A DNA stretch of 64,000 bases from 9FT-COMBO-48-23 sp963754385. Its GTDB lineage: Bacteria; Chloroflexota; Dehalococcoidia; GIF9; UBA5629. A program made the position numbers and the translations under genes. The notes under the pieces are model-generated. The model saw only the letters and a program-made list of their open reading frames with translations. It ran no database searches and was not told the DNA's origin. Location of the stretch: NCBI GenBank assembly GCA_963754385.1, contig CAVWGE010000001.1, forward strand, positions 434,001 through 498,000, read 5' to 3'. Positions 7,324 to 16,314 of this stretch are shown piece by piece (position 1 is the stretch's first letter; every line of letters starts with the position of its first letter).

Positions 7324-8262
7324 TCAGCGTTCCCCCTTGTTTCTACTGTGATAAGTCCGGTGAACCTCTCTTAAATGCCTGTTAGTAACGTGAGTATATA
7401 CCTGAGTTGTTCGGATGCTCTCGTGGCCGAGCATTTCTTGAACGGAACGAAGATCGGCGCCGCCGATTAGTAGGTCTGTGGCAAAGGAGTGTCTCAAGGT
7501 GTGTGGGGTAACTTCGATGGGCAAGCCGCATCTTTTGGCATATTTGTTGACGATTTCCTGTACAGACCTTGCAGTCAGCCGCATCTTTTCGCCATCCTTT
7601 ATGGTATCAACTCTGCCGCTGTAGCGCCTAAACAGTGGCTTAAAGCTGTCTTTGCGCGTTTGTAGATAGCGCTCGAGCCACTGGGCTGCTGTGTCTGATA
7701 AAAAGACAACCCTTAGTTTATCTCCCTTACCTCTGACGCCAAATTCTTTACGGTCCAGGTTTATCTGGTCACGGTTCAGCCGTACTAACTCTGAAACTCT
7801 GAGCCCGGTGCTAAACAGTGTTTCCAAGATTGCCTTATCCCTGAGTCCTACCTCATCTGATATTTTGGGGCTGTTCAGCAGCCTTTCTACTTGCTCCGAG
7901 TTCAGAAAAGCGACTGAACGTTGACTTTGCTTCGGCAGTTCGATTTTGTCCGGGGATAGGGTAGCAATATCCCGCTGAACCAGTAGATATCGAAGAAAAG
8001 CCCTCAAGGCGATAATATGGTAGGTCTGAGTGACACGTTTTAATAATGTTCCATCCGGATTGCATAGATGAGCCAGGTACAACCGGTATCTTCTAATAAG
8101 CTCTGATGTTATGTCATCAGGTCCTGTTGCCTTGGAGTTTGCCTTGAGCCAGTCGAGGAAACGGTTTAGATAATGCCTGTATTCACGAATAGTAAGAGGT
8201 GACCGGCCTTTCTCGACCTCCATATATTCCAGGAAATCATCGATGAGCGGTTCTAAGCTCAT
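7324..8262 (-). CDS. Tyrosine recombinase, XerC/XerD-like
   Basis: A 312-residue site-specific recombinase with an N-terminal SAM-like core-binding domain (about 1-95) and a catalytic domain with the full set of residues: Arg155 (TGLRVSEL), Lys179 (RGKGDKLR), His254 and Arg257 (HTLRH), His280 (LGHES) and Tyr289 (QVYTHV). Length and motifs fit XerC/XerD/XerA, which resolve chromosome dimers at dif; an integrase of a small element is the alternative. It is convergent with the kinase gene (8-nt gap) and downstream of hflX in the same direction. I see no phage genes or clear dif site nearby. Confidence 0.88.
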   Translation of the reverse strand: MSLEPLIDDFLEYMEVEKGRSPLTIREYRHYLNRFLDWLKANSKATGPDDITSELIRRYRLYLAHLCNPDGTLLKRVTQTYHIIALRAFLRYLLVQRDIATLSPDKIELPKQSQRSVAFLNSEQVERLLNSPKISDEVGLRDKAILETLFSTGLRVSELVRLNRDQINLDRKEFGVRGKGDKLRVVFLSDTAAQWLERYLQTRKDSFKPLFRRYSGRVDTIKDGEKMRLTARSVQEIVNKYAKRCGLPIEVTPHTLRHSFATDLLIGGADLRSVQEMLGHESIRTTQVYTHVTNRHLREVHRTYHSRNKGER

Positions 8263-8424
8263 GGCTGGCTCCGTTGGAGTGTTTTGGGCATATCTTCGAT
8301 TCGCAAAAGTGCCGTTGTACGAATCAGTTTTATGTTAACATTTTTTGTATGTGCTGTCAATACGCGCTGTTTCGACGGTGCTGAAGACTCGCTACTGTAC
8401 AAGGGAGATTTGTATTTTCTTTCC

Positions 8425-9594
8425 CTAGTTTGCTTTTTCCTGTGTTAAGGCACTATCAGGGCTTCGGATCAAATGGGCAGCTATTTTAGCTAAGAGCTTG
8501 TCTAGTCCCCAGCCCTTTAACGCTGAGATGACTATTGTGGTATCATCCGGTGGTTTCAGAACCTTGGTCAGAGCCAAAGCGTTCATTTCCTCTTGATTCA
8601 CCGCAATTGAATCCATCTTGTTAAGAGCCGTAATCTGAGGCTTGCCGGACAGGTTGAGGTCGGCAAGTATTTTCTCTACTGTCTGGAACTGCTCAGCAGC
8701 GTCATGATGAGTTATGTCAACTACGTGCAGGAGCAGATCGGCTTCGGTTAATTCTTCAAGTGTAGCTCTGAAGGCAGCGACTATGGATGGTGGCAATTTG
8801 TGAATGAAGCCAACGGTATCGGTTAGCAGAAATTGCTGACCATCGGGCAAAACCAAGCGGCGGGTCACCGGGTCTAGCGTGGAAAAGAGTTTGTCTTCTA
8901 CCAAGACATCGGCTTGGCTCAAGGCGTTTAGCAAGGTGCTTTTGCCAGCGTTAGTATAGCCTACCAGGGCGACTACAGGAATACGGCTCCTCCTGCGCTT
9001 TTGGCGATAGAGTGCACGATGTCGTCTTACTGCCTCAATTTGGCTCTGGAGACGGTTGATTCGTTTGCGGATGAGACGTCGGTCTGTCTCCAACTGCGAT
9101 TCTCCTGGGCCTCTGGTGCCAATGCCACCGCCTAGGCGTTCAAGATGGCTCCATTGTCCGGCGAGGCGTGGCAGGAGATACTGGTGCTGAGCCAGTTCTA
9201 CCTGTAGCTGACCTTCACGGGTGTGGGCTCGCCTGGCAAAAATGTCCAATATCAGTGCTGTACGGTCGATAACCTTGACTTCCAGGGCTTCTTCTAGATT
9301 TCTCTGCTGCCGAGGTGACAGCTCATCATTGAAGATGACCACGCTGTATGGGGATTGCTCCCTGAACTTGATTAACTCTTCTAACTTTCCCTTGCCTAAA
9401 TAATAAGTCGGAGAAGGTCTTCCCAGTTTCTGGGTTAGTCTGCCAACTACTTCGACACCGGCTGTCTTCGCCAGGTAAGATAATTCCTCTAGAGAACTGT
9501 CAATCGACCAACTGTCGGCAGAGGCTTTGCTATCAACTCCAACCAGACAAGACCTCTCCTTTTCAGCTTTAGTTTTAAGTAAGGTTTGTCGCAT
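8425..9594 (-). CDS. hflX: GTPase HflX
   Basis: Ribosome-associated GTPase that binds the 50S subunit and splits or rescues stalled ribosomes. At 389 residues it has the N-terminal HflX domain (including GKGKLEEL), a coiled linker rich in Arg/Gln with the GGGIGTRGPGE glycine segment, and a G domain with G1 GYTNAGKS, G3 DTVGF and G4 NKMD. It is the last gene of the minus-strand operon, 11 nt after dapL. Everything needed for GTP binding is intact. Confidence 0.95.
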   Translation of the reverse strand: MRQTLLKTKAEKERSCLVGVDSKASADSWSIDSSLEELSYLAKTAGVEVVGRLTQKLGRPSPTYYLGKGKLEELIKFREQSPYSVVIFNDELSPRQQRNLEEALEVKVIDRTALILDIFARRAHTREGQLQVELAQHQYLLPRLAGQWSHLERLGGGIGTRGPGESQLETDRRLIRKRINRLQSQIEAVRRHRALYRQKRRRSRIPVVALVGYTNAGKSTLLNALSQADVLVEDKLFSTLDPVTRRLVLPDGQQFLLTDTVGFIHKLPPSIVAAFRATLEELTEADLLLHVVDITHHDAAEQFQTVEKILADLNLSGKPQITALNKMDSIAVNQEEMNALALTKVLKPPDDTTIVISALKGWGLDKLLAKIAAHLIRSPDSALTQEKAN

Positions 9595-9605
9595 GGATTA
9601 AAACA

Positions 9606-10787
9606 TTATGTTAACTTATTTTTTTTGGTCCTGTTCCAGTTTAACAATCGGCTTATGCCTTCATCAAGACGGTCATCGGGCAAGGTTAGCGACAAGCGGA
9701 CATAACCTTCACCAGCATTACCGTAACCGACTCCTGGGGTTACTGCTACATTAGCCTTGTCCAATAATTCAGCGGTGAACTCTATCGATGTATAGCCATC
9801 AGGTATTCTAGCCCAGATGTAGAAGCTGGCTTTAGGTGACCTGGCTCTCAAGCCTATATCGTTGAGAGCTTTAACCAGTTTATCTCGACGTCGCTGATAA
9901 ATGGCGTTATGTTCGGCAATGCAGCCCTGAGGACCATTTAAAGCTTTGATAGCTGCTTGCTGAATTGCCTGAGGAATACCAGAGTCCAGGTTAGACTTAA
10001 ACCGAAATAGAGCGTCTATCATCCGGGCATTGCCCACAGCCATGCCTATTCTCCAGCCCGTCATATTGTAGGTTTTGGACAAAGAATGGAATTCTATGCC
10101 TACGTCTTTAGCCTCAGGTGTCTGCAAGAAGCTTGGTGGTTGATAGCCATCGAAAGCAACCTCCGTATAAGGGGCATCGTGGCATATAGCCAGGTCATGT
10201 TTCTTAGCGAAACGCACTGCCTTCTGAAAAAAGGCGATATCAGCTACTGCCCCGGTGGGATTGTTGGGGTAATTTAGCCATAGGAGTTTAGCCTTCTCAG
10301 CTATTTTCTTAGGGATGCTTTCCAGGTCAGGCAGGAAGTCATTCTTCTCAGTCAGTGGCATGAAGTAAGGCTCGCCGCCAGCCAATAAAGTAGTCATGGA
10401 GTAGACCGGGTATCCCGGGTCGGGCACCAGAGCTACATCGCCAGGGTCAATGAAACAGAAAGAAATATGTCCTACGCCCTCTTTGGAGCCAATTAGCGGC
10501 AGCACCTCTTTATTCGGGTCAAGTGCCACTCCAAAGCGTTTCTGATACCACCGGGTGATAGCCTGGCAAAGCTCAGGCAGTCCTGCAGTTTCCGGATAGC
10601 GATGATTAGCCGGGTCACGTGCTGCCTGACATAGCTGGTCTATTATGTGTTGAGGCGTTGGCATGTCAGGGTCGCCGATGGCGAAGCTGATTATATCCTC
10701 TCCCTTGGCTCGTTTCTCGGCAATCTTTCGATTGATTTCTACGAAAAGATATGGTGGTAATTTTTCTAATCGACGTGCCATTTTCAT
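9606..10787 (-). CDS. dapL: LL-diaminopimelate aminotransferase
   Basis: Class I/II PLP aminotransferase converting tetrahydrodipicolinate directly to LL-diaminopimelate, bypassing the succinylase and acetylase branches of lysine synthesis. The 393-residue protein carries NYPNNPTGA, the PLP-lysine motif SLSKTYNMTGWR, and family features GDPDMPTP and PGYPVYS. Its place in the same operon as dapF, which epimerises the product, supports DapL over a generic aspartate aminotransferase. Start: ATGAAAATGGCACG with the second ATG an alternative. Confidence 0.88.
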   Translation of the reverse strand: MKMARRLEKLPPYLFVEINRKIAEKRAKGEDIISFAIGDPDMPTPQHIIDQLCQAARDPANHRYPETAGLPELCQAITRWYQKRFGVALDPNKEVLPLIGSKEGVGHISFCFIDPGDVALVPDPGYPVYSMTTLLAGGEPYFMPLTEKNDFLPDLESIPKKIAEKAKLLWLNYPNNPTGAVADIAFFQKAVRFAKKHDLAICHDAPYTEVAFDGYQPPSFLQTPEAKDVGIEFHSLSKTYNMTGWRIGMAVGNARMIDALFRFKSNLDSGIPQAIQQAAIKALNGPQGCIAEHNAIYQRRRDKLVKALNDIGLRARSPKASFYIWARIPDGYTSIEFTAELLDKANVAVTPGVGYGNAGEGYVRLSLTLPDDRLDEGISRLLNWNRTKKNKLT

Positions 10788-10818
10788 AGAAAGTCGTTGC
10801 CTCCTGACTTTAGCTTGA

Positions 10819-11370
10819 TTAAAATACCTCTAGGAGCTGTCGTGATACAATTAAGTAAAAATGGTCGCAAGCACTTCTTCTTTGCGGTTTGAAATAATCT
10901 TCTGCTTCAAGGAACTTGTGGATTTTAATGCCAAGCCAGCGATTCCTTGCTAACAGAATTCGCTCAGAGTTAGCAAATCCGCTGAATTGTCGTTTATTGA
11001 TCTTCTCATCGAAAAACCCTGATAAGCGTTTGCCTAGTTCACCAGGGGTTGGAAAATGGACAAGCCCACAATATAGACCAGTTTGCTTTACCTGGGTCGC
11101 CTCACCTTTTTTTCTTTCCTGACTCTCGAAAAAACGGACATGTTCTATTGCAACGAAACCGCCGGTTTGCTTATCTTTTATTAGATAGTCTGGTTGCGGT
11201 AAGTTACGCTCACCTACATCGGACAGGTCTACAATTTCAAATGCGGTTTTCCTTAATCTAGCGAGGCATTCAACGAGATATTTTATATCAAATTTCACTA
11301 AATCATCCTCGGCATCAGTGAGTGGTTGTTCTACCTGTTCCGAGCAATTTACTACCTTCATTTCAGCCAC
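10819..11370 (-). CDS. Hypothetical protein inside the dap operon
   Basis: A 183-residue cytosolic protein with no family I can name. It overlaps the end of dapF by 13 nt and ends 31 nt before dapL, so it is co-translated with lysine-pathway genes. The stretch QPDYLI followed about 12 residues later by AIEHVRF superficially resembles the strand-turn-strand of PD-(D/E)xK-like folds, but the canonical Lys is missing and this is weak. The rest is charged with Arg/Lys-rich patches. Two start codons (11370, 11361) are possible. It could be a recently inserted gene that kept operon spacing. Confidence 0.7.
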   Translation of the reverse strand: MAEMKVVNCSEQVEQPLTDAEDDLVKFDIKYLVECLARLRKTAFEIVDLSDVGERNLPQPDYLIKDKQTGGFVAIEHVRFFESQERKKGEATQVKQTGLYCGLVHFPTPGELGKRLSGFFDEKINKRQFSGFANSERILLARNRWLGIKIHKFLEAEDYFKPQRRSACDHFYLIVSRQLLEVF

Positions 11371-12218
11371 TCTCCGGTAAAAACTTCTTCAACCGGTCCG
11401 CTCAGATATACCTCCCCTGCTCCATCCCAGGTTATGGTTAAGCTGCCACCTGATAACATTATGTCAACTTCATTGTCTGTGTAGCCTTTAAGCCTGGCGA
11501 TTACAGCTATGGCGCAGGCACCGCTGCCACAGGATAGAGTTTCACCGGCTCCTCGTTCCCAAACTCTTGCCTCAATTTTGTTTCGATTTAAAACTCCGGC
11601 TATCTCGAAATTTATCCTCTCTGGAAACATAGGATGGTTTTCTACCTGTGGGCCTATCCCAGAAAGATGAAAATCAGCTACAGGCTGGGATAAGAAACTT
11701 ACGGCATGGGGATTTCCCATTGATACAAAGGATAAAGTCAACTCCCTTCTGTCTATGGTCAAAGGATAATCTAAGATAGGTGTTATGTCAACTTCTCCCC
11801 TGCCCTTTTGCTGCTTGTCTATTGTGACTGGTATATCTTTAGTTCCGAATCGAGGCATGCCCATATTCACTTTAGCCTGTTTAACTTTACCTTGGGATAT
11901 AGAAGCCTGTATAGTTCTGGTACCACCTATGGTCTCCACAGTTAAGTTTTGTCCGGCAGTTATTCGTCTGTCAATAACATATTTAGCAAAGCACCTTAAG
12001 CCATTGCCGCAGACCTCAGCCTCAGAGCCGTCGGGGTTGAACATGCGCATTTTTAAATCCGCAGCCTTTGAAGGCATCACCAGGAGCAGCCCATCGGCGC
12101 CTATGCCGTGGTGGCGGTGACACATATCTCGTGCCAACTTTGGCCAGTCACGTTCCATATTTCGGGTATCTAGCAAGATAAAGTCGTTCCCTGTAGCCTG
12201 CAATTTAGTGAAGTTCAT
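11358..12218 (-). CDS. dapF: Diaminopimelate epimerase
   Basis: Converts LL- to meso-diaminopimelate for lysine and peptidoglycan, by a two-base cysteine mechanism without PLP. Both catalytic cysteines are present: Cys70 (SEAEVCGNGLRC) and Cys230 (ETLSCGSGAC). The N-terminus FTKLQATGNDF is typical and 286 residues is a normal length. The start overlaps the end of miaA by 14 nt, implying translational coupling. Confidence 0.96.
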   Translation of the reverse strand: MNFTKLQATGNDFILLDTRNMERDWPKLARDMCHRHHGIGADGLLLVMPSKAADLKMRMFNPDGSEAEVCGNGLRCFAKYVIDRRITAGQNLTVETIGGTRTIQASISQGKVKQAKVNMGMPRFGTKDIPVTIDKQQKGRGEVDITPILDYPLTIDRRELTLSFVSMGNPHAVSFLSQPVADFHLSGIGPQVENHPMFPERINFEIAGVLNRNKIEARVWERGAGETLSCGSGACAIAVIARLKGYTDNEVDIMLSGGSLTITWDGAGEVYLSGPVEEVFTGEWLK

Positions 12219-13155
12219 GATTAACCTGCTTGTAGTTGAGATCAGCCAGAGAAGATTCTATTAAGTCAATGGTTTCTTTCTGTATGTCGTCATATTCGTT
12301 GAACCAGTGAATTCTGGCATCGTTCAGGTGAAACCAGGCATATTGATGGCGGGCAAAGCGATGTGTCTCATATTTCATTTGCTGAATAGCTGTGGTCAAA
12401 TCCAACTTTTCCTGAAAAACCTTGCCTATCTGTTTATACCCTATGCCAGACATGGAAGGCAAATCCAGACTGTAGCCCTTTATCGTCAAATGCTTCACTT
12501 CATCTACTAGCCCTTGTTTTATCATCTCATCTACCCGGGAGTCAATTCTACGATATAAATTATCTCTCTGCATAGTCAAGCCGATAATTAAAACAGGGTA
12601 TGATGGTGGTTGCTTCTGCCATAGTTGGGAAACTGGTTGTCCTGTTATGTGGCATATCTCCAGAGCTCTGATGATGCGTCGCAGGTTGGTGGGCATAATC
12701 CTTGTGGCAGCTGCCGGGTCTATTTTCTGCAATTCTTGATACAAAGTGTAGCCACCTTCTTTTTTGGCTCTTGCCTCAAGGCTATATCTGAGTTCGGCAT
12801 CGGGAGCCACCGGTGGTATTTTCCAGCCTTCTATTACCGACCAAACATAGAGGCCGCTGCCACCGACTAAGAAAGGGAGTTTATGCCGTTTCTGAGTATC
12901 TTCAAGTGCCTCAAAAGCCAGTTTTTGGTAAATAGCCAAGCTGAATGTCTCATCGGGGTTAATCAGGTCAATAAGGTGATGTCTAATCAGAGACAACTCA
13001 GCATGACTGGGCTTGGCCGTGCCGATGTCCATGTAGCGATAAACTTGTCGGCTGTCAGCATTTATTATCTCGCCATTGAAATCTTTGGCCAAGCGCAAAG
13101 CAAGCTGGCTTTTGCCTACTGCTGTTGGACCGATAACAGCAACGAGGCACTTCAT
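12205..13155 (-). CDS. miaA: tRNA dimethylallyltransferase MiaA
   Basis: Adds an isopentenyl group to A37 of tRNAs reading UNN codons. The P-loop GPTAVGKS is at residues 9-16, followed by the substrate-binding NADSRQVYRYMDIGTAKP segment and the central insertion typical of the family; length 316. Its partner MiaB, which methylthiolates the same base, is encoded at 21273-22580. It overlaps tpiA by 4 nt and dapF by 14 nt. Confidence 0.96.
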   Translation of the reverse strand: MKCLVAVIGPTAVGKSQLALRLAKDFNGEIINADSRQVYRYMDIGTAKPSHAELSLIRHHLIDLINPDETFSLAIYQKLAFEALEDTQKRHKLPFLVGGSGLYVWSVIEGWKIPPVAPDAELRYSLEARAKKEGGYTLYQELQKIDPAAATRIMPTNLRRIIRALEICHITGQPVSQLWQKQPPSYPVLIIGLTMQRDNLYRRIDSRVDEMIKQGLVDEVKHLTIKGYSLDLPSMSGIGYKQIGKVFQEKLDLTTAIQQMKYETHRFARHQYAWFHLNDARIHWFNEYDDIQKETIDLIESSLADLNYKQVNHELH

Positions 13156-13916
13156 TGGGTTGATTTGAGACTGGCTGTCTGCCTGATGATGCTCACAAAC
13201 TCGTCGGCTTTAAGGCTAGCGCCACCTACCAGAGCACCATCGATATCAGCTTCGGTGATAAATTCAGCGACGTTGTTGCTGGTGACACTGCCACCGTACA
13301 GTATGCGTATTGCTTTGGCTATTTCTTTATTCCAGCTATTAGCCAGGATGCTGCGAATAAGGCTGATTGTGGCATTGGCTTGTTTGCCTGTGGCTGCCCT
13401 GCCGGTGCCAATAGCCCAGATCGGCTCATAGGCGATAACCAGTTGGCTTGTAGGATTTATCCCTCCTAAACCTGCGTTTACCTGCCTGGTGATTTTATGC
13501 TCTGTTTTGCCAGCTTCGTTATCTTCCAGAGTTTCTCCGACACATAGAATAGGCTTAACCCCAGATTCTAAAGCTTTTTTTACCTTTTTGTTGATAATCT
13601 CATCTGTCTCGGCAAAATACTGCCTGCGTTCTGAATGCCCGAGGATGACAAAATCACACAGGTCAACCAGCATAAGAGGTGATATTTCGCCGGTGTAGGC
13701 ACCTTTGTCTTCAAAGTGCATGTTCTGAGCGCCGAGCATAATAGATGTACCTTTAATTAGCTCTTTTATAGCAGCCAGAGAGATGAAGGGTGGACATAGT
13801 ACTTTTTCTACACTGTCTATACTATTCAGTTCAGCCAGCATAGCCCTGACGAGATTTTCAGCCTCTTCAAGCCTGGTGTTCATTTTCCAGTTGCCAGCGA
13901 TTAAAGGTCTTCGCAT
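13152..13916 (-). CDS. tpiA: Triosephosphate isomerase
   Basis: Interconverts glyceraldehyde-3-phosphate and dihydroxyacetone phosphate. A 254-residue TIM barrel with the N-terminal GNWKMN, catalytic His in ILGHSERR, catalytic Glu in AYEPIWAIGTG, and phosphate-binding LYGGSV and GALVGGASL. It is 2 nt after apgM, in the operon carrying pgk and apgM, which together make the triose part of glycolysis/gluconeogenesis. Confidence 0.97.
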   Translation of the reverse strand: MRRPLIAGNWKMNTRLEEAENLVRAMLAELNSIDSVEKVLCPPFISLAAIKELIKGTSIMLGAQNMHFEDKGAYTGEISPLMLVDLCDFVILGHSERRQYFAETDEIINKKVKKALESGVKPILCVGETLEDNEAGKTEHKITRQVNAGLGGINPTSQLVIAYEPIWAIGTGRAATGKQANATISLIRSILANSWNKEIAKAIRILYGGSVTSNNVAEFITEADIDGALVGGASLKADEFVSIIRQTASLKSTQ

Positions 13917-13918
13917 GA

Positions 13919-15124
13919 TTAGGCTCCAAACTTAGTTAATTTTAGAGCATTAGCCATAGCTAAAGGCATGATATCTGCAGCGGGGAGTCTACCCAGTCCT
14001 CCAGAGATACAGGCTGATTCAGAGAATTCCTTAACTTTGTCATGCCGACACCACTGGGAATATAGCAAGACAGGTACTGGATGCCAGCTATGCCCTTTTA
14101 GCAAAGCCGGAGTTGAATGGTCACCGGTAACGATGATAACCTCGGGTTTTAGATTCAGTAATTGAGGCAAAGCCGAATCAACCTGTTCGATAACCTTGAC
14201 TTTCCTCTCAAAATCTCCATCCTCACCGGCGCTGTCTGCATGTTTGACGTGAACATAGAAGAAATCGTGTTTGGCGTAGCAATCGTTCAGAATCTTAAGT
14301 TCCTCCTGGATGCCACTATCAGCGTTGAATATTTTCATTCCTACCAGCTTAGCCAGCCCTTTATACATGGGGTAACCGGCTATAGCTGCTGGTGTCAGCT
14401 TATATATGTCATTCATTGATGGGATATGTGGTAGTTTGGAAAACCCGCGAAGCAGAATCATGTTAGCCGGGTGATGTTTGGCTAGAACTCCTTTAGATTT
14501 GTTAATAAAGTCATTTACAGTATCAGCAGTGTGTTTGGCTGTTATTTTCGTGTACTTAGCCGGGTATGGAACTACTCCTGTCTTTTGGGGGTCGGTATCG
14601 CTAATCTCAGCAGCTAATCCTTCGCCACGTAGAACAAACGAAAACCGATGTTCTTTGACCGGCAAGACAAAGCTCTCGACTCCTTGCAATTTGATCCGGC
14701 TCAGCAGCGTACATAGTTCGGTGCATTTATCCGTGGCAATGCGGCCAGCTCTGCGGTCGGTGATAAGCCCTTTGCCATCAACCGTACAGAAATTACCTCG
14801 AGCCGCGACGTCGTTCTTTTTGAGTTCAAAACCGATTCCTAATGCTTCTAGAACTCCTCGCCCAATGGTGAACCTGAGAGGGTCATAACCAAATAGTGCC
14901 AGGTGACCTGGTCCACTCCCCGGAGTAATCCCCGGGCTTACCGGGTCAATAAGTCCGCATATCCCTTTCTTAGCTAGTTGGTCGAGATAAGGGGTGTGAG
15001 CTGTCTCCAGTTCTGTCTTGCCAGTCTTAACATCAGGTAATCCGCCTAAACCGTCGATGACCAACATCACTATCTTAGATGGCGAGACTACGCTGATTTG
15101 CTTTATTTCTTCCAGAGGAATCAT
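13919..15124 (-). CDS. apgM: Cofactor-independent phosphoglycerate mutase, archaeal type
   Basis: Alkaline-phosphatase-superfamily enzyme interconverting 3- and 2-phosphoglycerate. The 401-residue length and motifs (MLVIDGLGGLPD metal site, PGSGPGHLALFGYDP, HVKHADSAGEDGD, VTGDHSTP with the metal-binding HSW further on) match the ApgM family first described in archaea, not the longer bacterial GpmI. It overlaps pgk by 4 nt, so the two steps are translationally coupled. Confidence 0.93.
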   Translation of the reverse strand: MIPLEEIKQISVVSPSKIVMLVIDGLGGLPDVKTGKTELETAHTPYLDQLAKKGICGLIDPVSPGITPGSGPGHLALFGYDPLRFTIGRGVLEALGIGFELKKNDVAARGNFCTVDGKGLITDRRAGRIATDKCTELCTLLSRIKLQGVESFVLPVKEHRFSFVLRGEGLAAEISDTDPQKTGVVPYPAKYTKITAKHTADTVNDFINKSKGVLAKHHPANMILLRGFSKLPHIPSMNDIYKLTPAAIAGYPMYKGLAKLVGMKIFNADSGIQEELKILNDCYAKHDFFYVHVKHADSAGEDGDFERKVKVIEQVDSALPQLLNLKPEVIIVTGDHSTPALLKGHSWHPVPVLLYSQWCRHDKVKEFSESACISGGLGRLPAADIMPLAMANALKLTKFGA

Positions 15125-16314
15125 TTCTCTTTATCCAGCAACACAGATACACCAGGCAGCGTTTTCCCTTCGAGGAAATTTAAGCTGGCACCACCGCCTG
15201 TGGATACATGAGTCATTTTATGCGCCAGGTTCATCTCTTCAACGATTTCAGCTGTTGAGCCACCACCAACAATGGTCTTTGCTTTTATGCTGGCCAGTAG
15301 TTCAACCATGGCCTTGGTTCCCTGTGCAAATTGAGGTATCTCATAAACTCCCACAGGGCCGTTCCAAAAAACTGTTTTACATTGTCTAATCTGTTGAGAG
15401 AAGAGTTCAATGGTTTTCGGGCCGATATCGACGATGTTTTTATTCGCTGGTATGTCGGTTATTGCTACGATCTCGCCTGTAGCTTCTAAGGTGATGCTAT
15501 CGGCTACCATAACATCTATAGGCAGGAATAAGGATACACCTTTTCGCTTGATGGCTTCCATCAACTCGTGGGCTAAGCCTTGCTTGTCGCTCTCTACTAA
15601 AGAGAGGCCTACTTTGTAGCCCTTAGCTTTCAGGAAAGTGGCTGACATGGCACCGCCGATGAGCAGCAAGTCAACTTTGTCTGAGATGTTTTGAATCAAG
15701 CCTATCTTGTCGCTGACCTTGGCGCCTCCCAACAGAGCACCGAATGGATGTTCAGGACTAGTTAGAAGGCTGCCCAGAGCTTTCAATTCTTTTTCCATCA
15801 ACAAGCCAGCGACTGCTGGCAGGTATTTAGCTATTCCTACTGTTGAGGCGTGAGCTCGGTGTGCCGTGCCGAAAGCATCGTCTACATAGATGTCAGCCAG
15901 CTTGGCTAAGGCTTGGGCAAAAGAAGGGTCATTGGCTTCCTCCTCGGCATGAAAGCGTATGTTCTCCAGAAGCAGAATATCACCTTCCTTAAGGGTATTT
16001 ACGGCTTTTTCAACATCAGCGCCTATGCAATCGGAAGCAGTTGATACTGGCAACTTTGTGATTTGAGAAAGCCGTTTTGCTATGGGAGCCATTCGTAACC
16101 CCTCGACCACCTTGCCATCCGGGCGTCCCAGGTGAGAACACAGGATAATTTTCGCCCTACGGGCAGCCAGGTATTTTATGGTAGGCAGAGCCGCCCGAAT
16201 ACGGCTGTCATCGGTAATGGCACCGGTCTTCATATCCAGCGGCACATTGAAATCAACTCTAACTAGAACTCTCTTTCCCTCGACTTCTATGTCGCGAATA
16301 GTCTTTTTAGCCAA
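15121..16314 (-). CDS. pgk: Phosphoglycerate kinase
   Basis: Transfers phosphate between 1,3-bisphosphoglycerate and ADP. At 397 residues it has the N-terminal RVDFNVPLD, substrate arginines in CSHLGRPDG, LLENIRFHAEE, the hinge GGAKVSDKIG, and the nucleotide loop GGGSTAE. It starts within the last codons of cooC (8-nt overlap). Confidence 0.97.
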   Translation of the reverse strand: MAKKTIRDIEVEGKRVLVRVDFNVPLDMKTGAITDDSRIRAALPTIKYLAARRAKIILCSHLGRPDGKVVEGLRMAPIAKRLSQITKLPVSTASDCIGADVEKAVNTLKEGDILLLENIRFHAEEEANDPSFAQALAKLADIYVDDAFGTAHRAHASTVGIAKYLPAVAGLLMEKELKALGSLLTSPEHPFGALLGGAKVSDKIGLIQNISDKVDLLLIGGAMSATFLKAKGYKVGLSLVESDKQGLAHELMEAIKRKGVSLFLPIDVMVADSITLEATGEIVAITDIPANKNIVDIGPKTIELFSQQIRQCKTVFWNGPVGVYEIPQFAQGTKAMVELLASIKAKTIVGGGSTAEIVEEMNLAHKMTHVSTGGGASLNFLEGKTLPGVSVLLDKEK

